A stretch of 64,000 nucleotides of DNA from Rhizobium croatiense (GTDB lineage Bacteria; Pseudomonadota; Alphaproteobacteria; Rhizobiales; Rhizobiaceae): positions 62,001-126,000 of the forward strand of contig NZ_JAILYJ010000005.1 of NCBI RefSeq assembly GCF_019793465.1, in the 5' to 3' direction. The notes beneath the pieces are model-generated. The model was not told where the DNA came from. It searched no databases and saw only the letters and a list, made by a program, of their open reading frames with translations. Position 1 is the stretch's first letter. Each line of letters begins with the position of its first letter. The position numbers and the translations under genes were made by a program. This document shows positions 34,710 to 45,028 of this stretch, in pieces.

Positions 34710-35043
34710 GCCTTCCCGATTCCCGCGCAGGATCCGCGAATCGGCACTCTGCACCGATCCTGTGATTTCAAAAAGGATATGCAGCTCACCAACGGCCCGT
34801 CAATAAATCCCCATACCCGTCCGCCGGCCTATCTTGTGGATGAGCGTTTTATCGGTGCCTGCCGCATAAAATTTGTCATTTGTATAATCGCGCGAACAAA
34901 TGTCAAAAATCGCCTCAGCCCCGCCGGATTCGGCCCGCCATTTATTGACTCGCCCGTCTTAACTGCTATGTCTCTGCCGCTTTCATTCGATGGTCTTGGA
35001 GGCTCGAGGCCATCCCCCGACACCCGGAGCTTGCGGAAAAGCC
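34710..35043. promoter_or_regulatory. Divergent promoter region between the DUF4164/zapA unit and tkt
   Basis: This 334-bp region is AT-richer in its middle. For tkt a TTGACT (34945-34950) and TATGTC (34967-34972) pair, 16 bases apart, would give a leader of about 65 bases. For the minus strand a TTGACA (34901-34906) is followed by an AT-rich TACAAA-like box near 34879-34885. No coding or RNA gene was seen. Confidence 0.5.
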
Positions 35044-37017
35044 ATGACCTCTCCCGAACAAAACGACCGGATGGCGAATGCGATCCGTTTCCTCGCCATG
35101 GACGCCGTTGAAAAGGCGAATTCCGGCCACCCCGGCATGCCGATGGGCATGGCCGACGTGGCAACGGTCCTGTTCACCAAATATCTGCGCTTCGATCCGA
35201 AGAAGCCGCACTGGCCGAACCGTGACCGCTTCGTGCTCTCTGCCGGCCACGGCTCGATGCTCCTCTACTCGCTGCTCTATTTGACCGGCTATCCCGATAT
35301 GACGGTCGAGGATCTGAAGCAGTTCCGCCAGGTCGGCTCCAAGACCGCCGGCCACCCGGAATACGGCCATGCGACCGGTATCGAAACCACGACTGGCCCG
35401 CTTGGCCAGGGCATCGCCAACGCCGTCGGCATGGCGATCGCCGAGCGCAAGCTGCGCGAAGAATTCGGTGCGGACCTGCAGGATCACTATACCTACGTCA
35501 TCAATGGCGACGGCTGCCTGATGGAAGGCATCAGCCATGAGGCGATCGCGCTGGCCGGTCATCTGAAGCTGAACAAGCTGATCCTCTTCTGGGACAATAA
35601 CTCGATCACCATCGACGGCGCCGTCTCGCTGTCGGATTCGACCGACCAGATCGCCCGCTTCAAGGCCGTCCACTGGAACACCATCGAGATCGACGGTCAC
35701 GATCAGGCCGCCATCGCCGATGCGATCGAGGCCGCCCACCAGTCCGATCGCCCGACCTTCATCGCCTGCAAGACGGTCATCGGCTTCGGCGCTCCGAACA
35801 AGGCCGGCAGCCACAAGGTGCACGGCAGCCCGCTCGGCGCCGATGAAATCGCCGCCACCCGCAGGGCTCTGAACTGGGATTACGAGCCCTTCGTCGTCCC
35901 TTCCGACATTCTCGAGGCATGGCGTTCGGCCGGCACCCGCTCCGACAATATCGTCAAGGCATGGGAAGAAACTCTGTCCAGATCGCCGGCCAGAGCGGAA
36001 TTCTCCCGCCGTATGGCAGGCGACCTGCCGGAAGGTTTCGATGCCGCGATCAGCGCATATAAGAAGAAGCTCGCCGAGACCAGGCCGACGGTTGCAACCC
36101 GCAAGGCATCCGAGGACGCACTCGAAATCATCAACGGCTTCGTGCCCGAAACCCTCGGCGGCTCCGCCGACCTGACGCCGTCGAACAACACCAAGACCAG
36201 CCAGATGCACTCGATCACGCCGACGGATTTCGCCGGCCGTTACGTGCATTGGGGCATCCGCGAGCACGGCATGGCGTCCGCCATGAACGGCATTGCGCTG
36301 CATGGCGGCCTCATTCCCTATAGCGGCGGCTTCCTGATCTTCTCGGATTATTGCCGCCCGCCGATCCGCCTCGCAGCACTGATGGGCATCCGCGTCATCC
36401 ACGTCCTGACGCACGACTCGATCGGCGTCGGCGAAGACGGCCCGACGCACCAGCCGGTCGAGCAGCTCGCCGGCCTGCGCGCCGTCCCGAACCTGCTGGT
36501 CTTCCGGCCGGCCGACGCCACGGAAACGGCGGAATGCTGGCAGATCGCCATTAAGGCGCACAACCGTCCGTCGGGCCTCGCCCTGACGCGCCAGAACCTC
36601 AGCCCGGCCCGCACCGAATACAGCGAAAAGAACCTTTGCGAACAGGGCGCCTATACGCTCGCCGGCAATGCCGACGCCAAGGTGACGATCTTCGCCTCCG
36701 GCTCGGAAGTCGAAATCGCCGTCGCCGCTCGCGCCGCTCTTGAAGCCAAGGGTGTTTCGGTGCGCGTCGTCTCGGTGCCCTGCACCGAACTGTTCTTCGA
36801 GCAGCCGGACGCCTATCGCAAGGATGTTCTCGGCAACTCCCCGGTCAAGATCGCCGTCGAAGCCGCCGTCCGCGAGGGCTGGGATGCCTTCATCGGACCG
36901 GAAGGCACTTTCATCGGCATGAAGAGCTTCGGCGCGTCCGGCCCGGTCAAGGACGTTTACAAGCATTTCGGCATCACCGCCGACGCCGTCGTTGCGGCTG
37001 CGGAAGCAAAGCTTTAA
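35044..37017 (+). CDS. tkt: Transketolase
   Basis: The 657-residue protein starts [20 protein letters not shown]. It has the full transketolase set: [60 protein letters not shown] and [10 protein letters not shown] (thiamine diphosphate-Mg motif), and later [20 protein letters not shown] and [20 protein letters not shown]. It moves two-carbon units in the pentose phosphate pathway. The upstream in-frame extension to 34990 is Pro/Gly-rich with no ribosome site. gap follows on the same strand after an 81-bp gap with a hairpin. Confidence 0.97.
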   Translation: MTSPEQNDRMANAIRFLAMDAVEKANSGHPGMPMGMADVATVLFTKYLRFDPKKPHWPNRDRFVLSAGHGSMLLYSLLYLTGYPDMTVEDLKQFRQVGSKTAGHPEYGHATGIETTTGPLGQGIANAVGMAIAERKLREEFGADLQDHYTYVINGDGCLMEGISHEAIALAGHLKLNKLILFWDNNSITIDGAVSLSDSTDQIARFKAVHWNTIEIDGHDQAAIADAIEAAHQSDRPTFIACKTVIGFGAPNKAGSHKVHGSPLGADEIAATRRALNWDYEPFVVPSDILEAWRSAGTRSDNIVKAWEETLSRSPARAEFSRRMAGDLPEGFDAAISAYKKKLAETRPTVATRKASEDALEIINGFVPETLGGSADLTPSNNTKTSQMHSITPTDFAGRYVHWGIREHGMASAMNGIALHGGLIPYSGGFLIFSDYCRPPIRLAALMGIRVIHVLTHDSIGVGEDGPTHQPVEQLAGLRAVPNLLVFRPADATETAECWQIAIKAHNRPSGLALTRQNLSPARTEYSEKNLCEQGAYTLAGNADAKVTIFASGSEVEIAVAARAALEAKGVSVRVVSVPCTELFFEQPDAYRKDVLGNSPVKIAVEAAVREGWDAFIGPEGTFIGMKSFGASGPVKDVYKHFGITADAVVAAAEAKL

Positions 37018-37018
37018 A

Positions 37019-37042
37019 GAGGGCGCCTTGAGGCGCTCTCCA
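37019..37042 (+). terminator. Hairpin between tkt and gap
   Basis: GAGGGCGCC-TTGA-GGCGCTCTC is a strong stem-loop directly after the tkt stop. It is not followed by a T run, so it may attenuate or stabilise RNA ends rather than terminate fully. Confidence 0.5.
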
Positions 37043-37098
37043 TCTCCTCAATTCCAGGCCCTCTCTATCGGGCTCTATTCTATCGGGAGTGAATGCAC

Positions 37099-38109
37099 AT
37101 GACAGTCAAGGTTGCCATCAATGGTTTCGGCCGCATCGGCCGTAACGTCCTCCGCGCTATCGTCGAATCCGGCCGCACCGACATCGAAGTCGTCGCCATC
37201 AACGACCTCGGCCCGGTCGAGACCAACGCCCACCTGCTGCGCTACGACTCGATCCACGGCAAGTTCCCGGCAAACGTTAAGGTCGAAGGTGACACGATCA
37301 CCGTCGGCAACGGCAAGCCGATCAAGGTCACGGCGATCAAGGATCCGGCGACGCTTCCGCACCGCGAGCTCGGCGTCGACATCGCGATGGAATGCACCGG
37401 CATCTTCACCGCCCGCGACAAAGCAGCCGCCCATCTGACGGCCGGCGCCAAGCGCGTCATCGTCTCGGCCCCCGCCGACGGCGCCGACCTGACCGTCGTC
37501 TTCGGCGTCAACCATGACCAGCTCACCAAGGAGCACATGGTCATCTCCAACGCCTCCTGCACCACCAACTGCCTGGTGCCGGTCGTCAAGGTTCTCGACG
37601 ACGCCGTCGGCATCGACCACGGCTTTATGACGACCATCCACTCCTACACCGGTGACCAGCCGACGCTCGACACGATGCACAAGGACCTGTATCGCGCCCG
37701 CGCTGCCGCCCTCTCGATGATCCCGACCTCGACGGGTGCTGCCAAGGCCGTCGGCCTCGTCCTGCCGCATCTCAAGGGCAAGCTCGACGGCACTTCGATC
37801 CGCGTTCCGACCCCGAACGTTTCGGTCGTCGACTTCAAGTTCGTCGCCAAGAAGGCGACCACGGTCGGCGAAATCAACGAAGCCATCAAGGCCGCCTCCA
37901 ACGGCGCGCTGAAGGGCATCCTCGGCTACACCGACGAGCCGCTCGTCTCCCGCGACTTCAACCACGACAGCCACTCCTCGATCTTCGCGACCGACCAGAC
38001 GAAGGTTATGGAAGGCAACTTTGTGCGCGTCCTGTCCTGGTACGACAACGAGTGGGGCTTCTCCAGCCGCATGTCGGACACAGCCGTCGCCTTTGCCAAG
38101 CTCATCTAA
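37099..38109 (+). CDS. gap: Glyceraldehyde-3-phosphate dehydrogenase
   Basis: The 336-residue protein begins [20 protein letters not shown], with the active-site [15 protein letters not shown] (catalytic Cys154). The inorganic-phosphate and substrate blocks include [20 protein letters not shown] and [13 protein letters not shown]. It oxidises glyceraldehyde 3-phosphate with NAD. An ATG 6 bases earlier is also possible; spacing from GGGAG favours the second. It lies after tkt and is followed by a strong terminator. Confidence 0.97.
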   Translation: MTVKVAINGFGRIGRNVLRAIVESGRTDIEVVAINDLGPVETNAHLLRYDSIHGKFPANVKVEGDTITVGNGKPIKVTAIKDPATLPHRELGVDIAMECTGIFTARDKAAAHLTAGAKRVIVSAPADGADLTVVFGVNHDQLTKEHMVISNASCTTNCLVPVVKVLDDAVGIDHGFMTTIHSYTGDQPTLDTMHKDLYRARAAALSMIPTSTGAAKAVGLVLPHLKGKLDGTSIRVPTPNVSVVDFKFVAKKATTVGEINEAIKAASNGALKGILGYTDEPLVSRDFNHDSHSSIFATDQTKVMEGNFVRVLSWYDNEWGFSSRMSDTAVAFAKLI

Positions 38110-38135
38110 GAGCCTGACGAACGAATAATCGCAAG

Positions 38136-38161
38136 CGGCCCGGGAAACCGGGCCGTTTTGT
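38136..38161 (+). terminator. Rho-independent terminator of gap
   Basis: CGGCCCGG-GAAA-CCGGGCCG is an 8-bp perfect stem followed by TTTTG, 26 bases after the gap stop. Confidence 0.9.
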
Positions 38162-38247
38162 TATAGGCACCGCGCCTTGATTGCGAAACCTGATATGGTG
38201 CACCAAGCCCTAACCGCATTGTCGGCCGGGCAGATAGGGAGAGATGC

Positions 38248-38562
38248 ATGGATTACTTTACCGTTGAGATCGCCGGCCGCGCCATTGCCAGCTTTCGCTC
38301 GAAAAACCATGAGGAAGCGACGCATTTCTTCGAGGCGGAAGATTTTCGCGACGACCTGACCATCCTGGAATCCGAAGGCAAGCCCCTGTGGGACCGCAAA
38401 GCGGTGCTCAGCCTTCGCAAGGCGACCGCCGAGGAAGCCAGCGAAGTCGAGCACGCCTATGAATTCGACGACGATCCGCAAAGGACCATCGACGACGAAT
38501 TCGTCGTTTTCCTGGTTCCGGTCGAGGATCTGACCGACGACGGCGACGACACCGAAGACTGA
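38248..38562 (+). CDS. Conserved hypothetical acidic protein
   Basis: The 104-residue protein (MDYFTVEIAGRAIASFRSKN start) is strongly acidic, especially its tail (DDGDDTED), and has no recognisable domain or membrane segment. GGGAGAG precedes the ATG at a normal distance, and codon use has the G/C-rich third positions of its neighbours, so it is probably a real gene. It stands alone between the gap terminator and a small membrane-protein gene. Function unknown. Confidence 0.75.
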   Translation: MDYFTVEIAGRAIASFRSKNHEEATHFFEAEDFRDDLTILESEGKPLWDRKAVLSLRKATAEEASEVEHAYEFDDDPQRTIDDEFVVFLVPVEDLTDDGDDTED

Positions 38563-38698
38563 CAGTCGGTCTTCGCCGTCTTCTGGTTGAAAGCCGCTTC
38601 GAAGCGACGGGTGGTTCGGTGGCCGCGAGGATGAAATCACGGTTGGCAATCCACTGGCCAAGCGTGGTAGATTGAGGAAGTGCAAGTGGAGGCGATAA

Positions 38699-38878
38699 AT
38701 GGCAGAGGCGCAAAAACGCTTGTCCCATGCCACCCTCAAGCGGCGGCAGCGGTTTCATCGCAAGCGGGACGTCAGACCTGTCGTGCTGGCAAAGGCCAAT
38801 CGTCTGGTCGTTCGGGCTGCCGTGTTCATCGGTCTTTCGTTTCTCGCCGTCATCACACTCCAGGCGGTGTTGGGATAA
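38699..38878 (+). CDS. Small single-pass membrane protein, unknown function
   Basis: A 59-residue frame begins MAEAQKRLSHATLKRRQRFH, a very basic stretch. It continues RKRDVRPVVLAKANRLVVRA and ends in a hydrophobic helix (AVFIGLSFLAVITLQAVLG). GGAGG lies 7 bases before the ATG. The positive-inside pattern predicts a cytoplasmic N-terminus. No known family was recognised. Confidence 0.65.
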   Translation: MAEAQKRLSHATLKRRQRFHRKRDVRPVVLAKANRLVVRAAVFIGLSFLAVITLQAVLG

Positions 38879-39260
38879 CGCCAATCGGCGGCGGCAATCC
38901 CTTCCTCTCACCAGTAGACAAGACGAACGGGCCGCGTGAAGGCAGAAGCGTGCGCTATCCTGTCGCGGTTCGCAGATACCGGCAGGAAAAATCGATCTTC
39001 CTGCCTTTCGCCCTGCTCTTGCCTGATTTTCTTATACATTCTTTGTAGAGAGTTTCTCCCGTAGCATTTCCGTGTCGGTGGCCGTCCGGCAGCCGTTCAG
39101 CAGCATGATGCAGCACGAGACGAGGTTAAGCCGCAAGGCCTACCCTTCTCTGCCGTTTTGCCGTTTACTGATGCATCGACGCGCGTAGTGGAGGGGTGGA
39201 GACAAGGCGGATCGGCCGGGGGTGGCCGCATCGGCAAGCATTCGATGGAAAGGGGTGGGC
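38879..39260. other. Intergenic region upstream of the antiporter gene
   Basis: This 382-bp stretch holds one clear inverted repeat, GGCAGGAA (38981-38988) and TTCCTGCC (38998-39005) with a 9-base loop, which may end the small-gene transcript. An AT-rich patch with TATACA (39034-39039) could be a promoter for the antiporter. No gene was seen. Confidence 0.5.
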
Positions 39261-41135
39261 ATGGAAGCGTTCTATATCGTAGTGCTGGTCGCGACGGCGC
39301 TCGTGCTTCTTGCCGCTTTTTCGAGCCTGCTCGCCTTCCGCTTCGGCGCCCCGCTGCTTCTGCTGTTTCTGATGATCGGCCTTGCCGCCGGCGTCGACGG
39401 CCTCGGCATCGAATTCAGCAACAACTATCTGGCCTACATTCTCGGCTCCATCGCGCTGGCCGTCATCCTGTTCGATTCCGGCTTTGGCACGCAGATGCAG
39501 GCCTTCCGGCTGGCAGCCGTGCCCTCTCTCACGCTCGCCTCCGTCGGCGTGCTGATCACCGCCTCGCTCTTTGCCGTCGCCGCCATGTGGCTTTTGAACT
39601 TCACCTGGCTGGAAGGACTGCTGCTCGGTTCGATCGTCGCGTCGACGGATGCCGCCGCCGTCTTCTTCCTGCTGCGCATCGGCGGCATCAACATCCGTGA
39701 CAAGGTGCGCTCGACGCTCGAAGTCGAATCCGGCACCAACGATCCGATGGCGATCTTCCTCACCATCGCCCTTGTCGAGGTGCTGGCGAGCGGCGAGCGT
39801 TACGACGGCATCAATGTCGGCATGCTCGCCATGTTCGTGCAGCAGATGGGGCTCGGCGTCATCCTTGGCCTGCTCGGCGGCATGATGATCGTGCTGATCG
39901 TCAGCAAGCTCGATACCGACCGCGGCCTGACGCCGATCTTCGTGCTGGCGCTCGCCCTGCTCGTCTTCTCCTTCGCCGGCACGGTCGGCGGCAGCGGCTT
40001 CCTGGCCGTCTATGTTGCCGGCATCTATGCCGGAAACCGCAAGATGCAGGCGATCGGCACCATCAAGCGCTTCCAGGACGGCATGACCTGGCTGGCGCAG
40101 ATCATCATGTTCCTGGTGCTCGGCCTGCTCGCCACGCCGTCGCAATTCCCCGTCATCATCGTGCCGGCCATCCTGCTCGCCTTCTTCCTGATCTTCATCG
40201 CCCGGCCGCTGGCGATCTGGCTGTCGCTGCTTCCCTTCGATTACACGCAGCAGGAAATCGGCTTCGTCGCCTGGGTCGGCCTGCGTGGCGCCGTCTCCAT
40301 CCTGCTTGCCATCATGCCGATCCTCGGCGGGCTGGAGAACGGCCAGATCTATTTCAATACCGCCTTCATCATCGTGCTGGTCTCCCTGCTCGTCCAGGGC
40401 TGGACGATCAAGCCGGTCGCCAAGAAGCTCGGCCTGATCATTCCGCCGCGCATCGGCGCCGTCGACAAGGTCGAGGTCGACCTGCCGGGCGCCGCCAACC
40501 ACGAACTGCTCTCCTATCGCGTCATCAAGGACAGCCCGGTGCTGCGCGGCGAGCGCATCCCGCGCTGGGCGACACCCTCGCTCGTCATCCGCGATGGCAA
40601 GTCGATGCGTTATCAATATGCCGGACGCCTGCGCGAGAACGACCTTGTCTACCTCTTCATCGTGCCGAGCTATTCGCGCCTGCTCGACCGGCTCTTCGCC
40701 AGCCGTGCGCCGGTCGATGAGGACGATGCCGAATTCTTCGGTGCCTTCGCGCTGTCGCCTGCCCGCCCCGCCGCCGATCTTGACGCCGCTTACGGTCCCG
40801 GCCTGCTCAACGAGTCCGAAAAAGGCCTGACGATCGCCGAATTGATGCGGCAGCGCCTCGGCGGCAAGGCCGATTATGCCGACCGTGTCCGCCTCGGCTC
40901 GATCATTCTCATCGTCCGCGATCTCGACGAGCACGACCACATCACCTCCGTCGGCATGTCGCTCGAAGCGGTCGAACCGGCAATCACCCTGCCGATCTTC
41001 ATCAATCTCAAGGACATCATCCAGCGCATCCGCGAGCGACTGAAGGGACGCCGGAATCGCGAAGCGGCGGCCTCCGAAGGCGCGCCGAAAGCATCGGCAG
41101 GAGGCGACGAAGCCAGGCGCGAAAACGGCCGTTGA
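39261..41135 (+). CDS. NhaP2/CvrA-type cation/proton antiporter (CPA1)
   Basis: The 624-residue protein starts [20 protein letters not shown] after AGGGG. About 12-13 helices follow, including the CPA1 core [20 protein letters not shown] and [20 protein letters not shown]. After the membrane part (to about residue 390) there is a cytoplasmic TrkA-C-like regulatory region (for example [20 protein letters not shown], then NDLVYLFIV). This layout fits the potassium/proton antiporter NhaP2 (CvrA). The C-terminal tail is long and charged. It is separate from the glycolytic genes functionally but lies between gap and pgk. Confidence 0.92.
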   Translation: MEAFYIVVLVATALVLLAAFSSLLAFRFGAPLLLLFLMIGLAAGVDGLGIEFSNNYLAYILGSIALAVILFDSGFGTQMQAFRLAAVPSLTLASVGVLITASLFAVAAMWLLNFTWLEGLLLGSIVASTDAAAVFFLLRIGGINIRDKVRSTLEVESGTNDPMAIFLTIALVEVLASGERYDGINVGMLAMFVQQMGLGVILGLLGGMMIVLIVSKLDTDRGLTPIFVLALALLVFSFAGTVGGSGFLAVYVAGIYAGNRKMQAIGTIKRFQDGMTWLAQIIMFLVLGLLATPSQFPVIIVPAILLAFFLIFIARPLAIWLSLLPFDYTQQEIGFVAWVGLRGAVSILLAIMPILGGLENGQIYFNTAFIIVLVSLLVQGWTIKPVAKKLGLIIPPRIGAVDKVEVDLPGAANHELLSYRVIKDSPVLRGERIPRWATPSLVIRDGKSMRYQYAGRLRENDLVYLFIVPSYSRLLDRLFASRAPVDEDDAEFFGAFALSPARPAADLDAAYGPGLLNESEKGLTIAELMRQRLGGKADYADRVRLGSIILIVRDLDEHDHITSVGMSLEAVEPAITLPIFINLKDIIQRIRERLKGRRNREAAASEGAPKASAGGDEARRENGR

Positions 41136-41205
41136 ACGCCTTGCGTCTCGAATGATCCTTGCTATGGTCGGCGCAACTTCCGCCAACCAAGACTGGATCC
41201 TCCCC

Positions 41206-42408
41206 ATGCCTGCTTTCAAGACCCTCGACGATCTCACCGACATCAGCGGCAAGCGTGTACTCGTCCGCGTCGACCTCAACGTCCCGGTCAAGGACGGCAA
41301 GGTCACCGATACGACGCGCATCGAGCGTGTGGCGCCGACGATCCTCGAATTGTCCGACAAGGGCGCCAAGGTGATCCTGCTTGCCCATTTCGGCCGGCCG
41401 AAGGACGGCCCTTCGGCCGATCTGTCGCTGTCGCTGATCGCCCCTTCCGTCGAGGAAGTGCTCGATCACGCCGTGGCGACGGCTTCCGACTGCATCGGCG
41501 AGGCTGCCGCTTCCGCCGTCGCCGCGATGAATGACGGTGATATCCTGCTTCTGGAAAACACCCGCTTCCACAAGGGCGAGGAAAAGAACGACCCCGACTT
41601 CACCAAGGCGCTTGCCGCCAATGGCGATATTTATGTCAACGACGCCTTCTCCGCCGCCCACCGCGCCCATGCCTCGACCGAGGGCCTTGCCCATCACCTG
41701 CCGGCCTATGCCGGCCGCACCATGCAGGCCGAGCTGGAAGCGCTGGAAAAGGGCCTCGGCGCCCCGGCCCGCCCGGTGGTCGCAATTGTCGGCGGCGCCA
41801 AGGTCTCGACCAAGATCGACCTCCTGATGAACCTCGTGAAGAAGGTCGACGCGCTCGTCATCGGCGGCGGCATGGCCAACACCTTTATTGCCGCCCGCGG
41901 CACCCATGTCGGCAAGTCGCTCTGCGAGCATGACCTCGCTGAAACCGCCAAGCAGATCATGATCGAGGCCGCGACGTCAGGCTGCGCCATCATCCTGCCG
42001 GAGGACGGCGTCGTCGCCCGCGAATTCAAGGCGGGTGCCGCCAACGAGACGGTCGATATCAACGCCATTCCCGCCGATGCCATGGTACTCGACGTCGGGC
42101 CGAAATCGGTCGAGGCCATCAACGCCTGGATCGAGCGCGCCGCAACGCTCGTTTGGAACGGTCCGCTCGGCGCCTTCGAAATCGAGCCCTTCGATGTCGC
42201 AACGGTCGCTGCCGCGAAATACGCCGCCGAGCGCACGGCAGCCGGCAAGCTCACCTCGGTTGCCGGCGGCGGCGACACCGTCTCGGCGCTCAACCATGCC
42301 GGCGTTGCCGACGATTTCACCTATGTATCGACCGCCGGCGGCGCCTTCCTCGAATGGATGGAAGGCAAGGAACTTCCCGGCGTCGCCGTCCTCAACGCCG
42401 CCAGATAA
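41206..42408 (+). CDS. pgk: Phosphoglycerate kinase
   Basis: The 400-residue protein begins [20 protein letters not shown], then [20 protein letters not shown] (substrate binding), [39 protein letters not shown], and the nucleotide-binding end [16 protein letters not shown]. It makes ATP from 1,3-bisphosphoglycerate. The ATG has a weak ribosome site. An upstream ATG at 41152 would add 18 residues with no conserved look. fba follows 286 bp later with a terminator in between. Confidence 0.97.
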   Translation: MPAFKTLDDLTDISGKRVLVRVDLNVPVKDGKVTDTTRIERVAPTILELSDKGAKVILLAHFGRPKDGPSADLSLSLIAPSVEEVLDHAVATASDCIGEAAASAVAAMNDGDILLLENTRFHKGEEKNDPDFTKALAANGDIYVNDAFSAAHRAHASTEGLAHHLPAYAGRTMQAELEALEKGLGAPARPVVAIVGGAKVSTKIDLLMNLVKKVDALVIGGGMANTFIAARGTHVGKSLCEHDLAETAKQIMIEAATSGCAIILPEDGVVAREFKAGAANETVDINAIPADAMVLDVGPKSVEAINAWIERAATLVWNGPLGAFEIEPFDVATVAAAKYAAERTAAGKLTSVAGGGDTVSALNHAGVADDFTYVSTAGGAFLEWMEGKELPGVAVLNAAR

Positions 42409-42508
42409 GACCGAGCGCCTCGGCGTGAAAAAACGCATTCGGTGTCGCACCTTGCAATAGGCGGTGCGGCGCCGCAAAACGCAATTTGGCAGGTTTTACA
42501 TGTGGATA

Positions 42509-42542
42509 GACCGCGGTGGCGAGAAGCCTTCCGCGGTCTTTT
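42509..42542 (+). terminator. Terminator-like hairpin after pgk
   Basis: GACCGCGG (42509-42516) and CCGCGGTC (42531-42538) are perfect complements followed by TTTT. It lies about 100 bases downstream of pgk. Confidence 0.75.
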
Positions 42543-42551
42543 GCTCAAGGC

Positions 42552-42600
42552 TTGAAAAAAATCCCATTTTTTCAAACGATTGAATTGATTTCAATCGTTT
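42552..42600. promoter_or_regulatory. Two overlapping perfect inverted repeats upstream of fba
   Basis: The first is TTGAAAAAA (42552-42560) with TTTTTTCAA (42567-42575). The second is AAACGATTGAA (42574-42584) with TTCAATCGTTT (42590-42600), an 11-bp perfect repeat around a 5-base spacer. They lie 95-143 bases before the fba start in a low-GC tract. The second looks like a dimeric-repressor operator. Likely promoter elements follow at 42630-42665 (TATAAA, TATATT), none clear enough to fix. Confidence 0.6.
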
Positions 42601-42694
42601 CAATGACTTAGCCTTCCATTTTCCTCACTATAAACTTCTGTTATCGCCGTCCTATATTCTTAAACCGCTGATGTTAACGCTGTGGAGAGATCGA

Positions 42695-43720
42695 ATGAGC
42701 GAACGACTGGAAGATATTGCAGTGCAGATGGTTGCGGGCGGCCGGGGACTGCTTGCGGCTGACGAATCGACCTCCACCATCAAGAAGCGTTTCGACACGA
42801 TCAACCTCGAATCGACCGAAACGAGCCGTCGCGACTACCGCGAGATGCTTTTCCGCTCCGACGAGGCGATGAAGAAATATATTTCCGGCGTCATTCTTTT
42901 CGAAGAGACGCTCTACCAGAAGGCTGCCGACGGCACGCCTTTCGTCGACATCATCCGCGCTGCCGGTTCGATTCCCGGCATCAAGGTCGATACCGGCGCC
43001 AAGCCGATGGCCAAATTTCCCGGCGAAACCATCACCGAAGGCCTCGACGGCCTCGGCGAGCGCCTTGCCCGCTATTATGAAGCCGGCGCCCGTTTCGCCA
43101 AGTGGCGCGGCGTCATCGCCATCTCGTCCTCGCTGCCGACCCGCGGCTCGGTCCGTGCCAACGCTCAGGCGCTCGCCCGCTATGCGGCTCTCTGCCAGGA
43201 AGCCAAGATCGTGCCGATCGTCGAGCCGGAATGCCTGATGGACGGCAAGCCGGGCGACCACAACATCGACCGCTGCGCCGAAGTCACCGAATCCACGCTG
43301 CGCATCGTTTTCGAGGAACTGGCCGAAGCCCGCGTCAGCCTCGAAGGCATGATCCTCAAGCCGAACATGGTCATCGACGGCAAGAACGCCCGCAAGGCCT
43401 CGGTCGAGGAAGTTGCCGAGCGCACCGTCAAGGTCCTGAAAGCGACCGTTCCCTCCGCCGTTCCCGGCATCGCATTCCTCTCCGGCGGCCAGACGACCGA
43501 AGAGGCGAGCGCACATCTTTCCGCCATCAATGCCACCGGCGACCTGCCCTGGCTTGTCACCTTCTCCTACGGCCGCGCCCTGCAGGACAGCGCCCTCAAG
43601 GCCTGGAACGGCAAGCCGGAAAATGTCGCCGCCGGCCAGCGCGAATTCACCCACCGCGCCGAGATGAACAGCCTCGCCGCCAAGGGCAGCTGGAAGAAGG
43701 ACCTGGAAAAGGCCGCTTGA
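42695..43720 (+). CDS. fba: Class I fructose-bisphosphate aldolase
   Basis: The 341-residue protein begins MSERLEDIAVQMVAGGRGLL, then AADESTSTIKKRFDTI. It includes KWRGVIAISSSLPTRGSVRA, VEPECLMDG and the Schiff-base Lys region EGMILKPNMVIDGKNA, ending with FLSGGQTTEEASAHLSAINA. These define the class I (Lys-dependent) enzyme as in plants, animals and rhizobia. GGAGAG lies 6-10 bases before the ATG; the upstream in-frame ATG at 42671 lacks one. It is downstream of pgk with its own regulatory region. Confidence 0.95.
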   Translation: MSERLEDIAVQMVAGGRGLLAADESTSTIKKRFDTINLESTETSRRDYREMLFRSDEAMKKYISGVILFEETLYQKAADGTPFVDIIRAAGSIPGIKVDTGAKPMAKFPGETITEGLDGLGERLARYYEAGARFAKWRGVIAISSSLPTRGSVRANAQALARYAALCQEAKIVPIVEPECLMDGKPGDHNIDRCAEVTESTLRIVFEELAEARVSLEGMILKPNMVIDGKNARKASVEEVAERTVKVLKATVPSAVPGIAFLSGGQTTEEASAHLSAINATGDLPWLVTFSYGRALQDSALKAWNGKPENVAAGQREFTHRAEMNSLAAKGSWKKDLEKAA

Positions 43721-43782
43721 TTTTTGGACTTGGGATTTGAGCCGGGGCGGCAATCACAACGTTGCCGCTTCTGCTAATCCCC

Positions 43783-43926
43783 TCGCCCTCATTTCTCCGC
43801 TCGTCACAGGAATCCAGTGCGCCCAAGTCCTTGGGCGCTAAAGACTCTTTTCCCTGAAGTATTGATTCACTCACGGCGCGGACGCGCCGTGGCTGGATTC
43901 CTGTGACGAGCACAGGAATGAGGGGT
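43783..43926. repeat. Palindromic intergenic element after fba
   Basis: The ends pair: TCGTCACAGGAATCCAG (43801-43817) with CTGGATTCCTGTGACGA (43893-43909), and beyond them CCCTCATTTC with GGAATGAGGG. Inside are two smaller hairpins, GCGCCCAAG-TC-CTTGGGCGC and CACGGCGCG-GA-CGCGCCGTG. This is a rhizobial-type intergenic palindrome. The rest of the 362-bp gap to the next gene shows no further feature. Confidence 0.8.
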
Positions 43927-44082
43927 TGGAGAGACGCCGTCCTCCCATGCCACCGGGGAAGTTGCGTGGACGATAAATGCGGCGCGTAACCGCTCACCTC
44001 TCATTGTCACGGCGACAAGAAACCGCTTCAATCCCTTAAAAACCATGCTTACTCATGACGGCCTGCCACAACAGGAGCCGCC

Positions 44083-45006
44083 ATGAACACCATCTCCTAC
44101 GTCACCGTCGACGTCTTCACCTCCACCCGCTTCGAGGGCAATCCGCTTGCCGTCATTTCCGATGCCCAGGGCTTGAGCGATGCGGCGATGCAAAAGATCG
44201 CCACCGAGTTCAACTATTCCGAAGTCACCTTCGTTCTGCCGCCGGAAGACGATCGGAATTCCGCCCGCGTGCGCATCTTCACCCCGACGATGGAGATCCC
44301 CTTCGCCGGCCATCCGAATGTCGGCACCGCCTACGTGCTCGGCCGGCAGGCCGAGATCTTCGGCAAGCCGGTCGGCGACAGGCTGCGCTTCGAGGAAAGG
44401 GCCGGCATCGTCGAAGTCGACCTGAAACGCAACGGCGGACAGATCGAGGCCACCGCCATCCGCGCGCCGCAGCCGCTGACAATCGGCGACACCATTGCCG
44501 AGGAGGCCGTCGCCCGTTGCATCTCGCTCGATCCAGGCGTCATCGTCACCACCACCCACGCGCCGGTCTTTGCCTCCGTCGGCCTGAACTTCGCCGTCGC
44601 CGAATTGAAGGGGCTCGAAACCCTGGCCGCCGCCCGTCCGAACCTTGCCGGCTTCCAGGCGGCCGCGGGCCGGCAGACGACGAGCGGCCACGACTTCTCG
44701 CTTTTCGTCTATGCCAGGACATCCGACGATCCGTGGCATATTCGCGCCCGCATGTTTGCCCCCCTCGATAACGTGCCCGAGGATCCGGCAACCGGCAGCG
44801 CTTCGGCAGCACTCGGCGCCTATCTTGTTTCGCTTGCGCCGGACGCCGATATGGACGTCCGCCTCACCATCGAACAAGGCGTCGAAATGGGCCGCCGCAG
44901 TATCATTGCCCTCGATGTCGTGAAATCCGGCGGCATCGTCACCGATGTCGTCATCTCGGGACGCTGCGTTTCCGTCATGCGCGGAGAAATCATCCTGCAG
45001 GACTGA
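44083..45006 (+). CDS. PhzF-family isomerase/epimerase-like protein
   Basis: The 307-residue protein begins MNTISYVTVDVFTSTRFEGN, then PLAVISDAQGLSDAAMQKIA, FNYSEVTFVLPPED, RVRIFTPTMEIPFAGHPNVG and the C-terminal EDPATGSASAALGAYL. These are the PhzF blocks, including the catalytic Glu of FNYSEVTF. No phenazine genes are near, so a role as a general PhzF-like isomerase is more likely than phenazine synthesis. A GAGCC-type weak site precedes the start. The gene stands alone. Confidence 0.9.
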   Translation: MNTISYVTVDVFTSTRFEGNPLAVISDAQGLSDAAMQKIATEFNYSEVTFVLPPEDDRNSARVRIFTPTMEIPFAGHPNVGTAYVLGRQAEIFGKPVGDRLRFEERAGIVEVDLKRNGGQIEATAIRAPQPLTIGDTIAEEAVARCISLDPGVIVTTTHAPVFASVGLNFAVAELKGLETLAAARPNLAGFQAAAGRQTTSGHDFSLFVYARTSDDPWHIRARMFAPLDNVPEDPATGSASAALGAYLVSLAPDADMDVRLTIEQGVEMGRRSIIALDVVKSGGIVTDVVISGRCVSVMRGEIILQD

Positions 45007-45028
45007 CGATCCGGGATGGACTGCGGGC

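Noticed and set aside
34966-36966. A 666-codon open frame on the minus strand
   Set aside because: It lies fully opposite tkt, with the same shadow composition and no domain.
39165-41369. A 734-codon open frame on the minus strand
   Set aside because: It is opposite the cation/proton antiporter and pgk start, is rich in His, Asp, Arg and Gln as expected for the complement of GC-rich coding sequence, and has no recognisable domain. It is a shadow.
44083-45006. Phenazine biosynthesis
   Set aside because: A PhzF-family protein alone is not evidence; no other phz genes are in the window and PhzF relatives are widespread.
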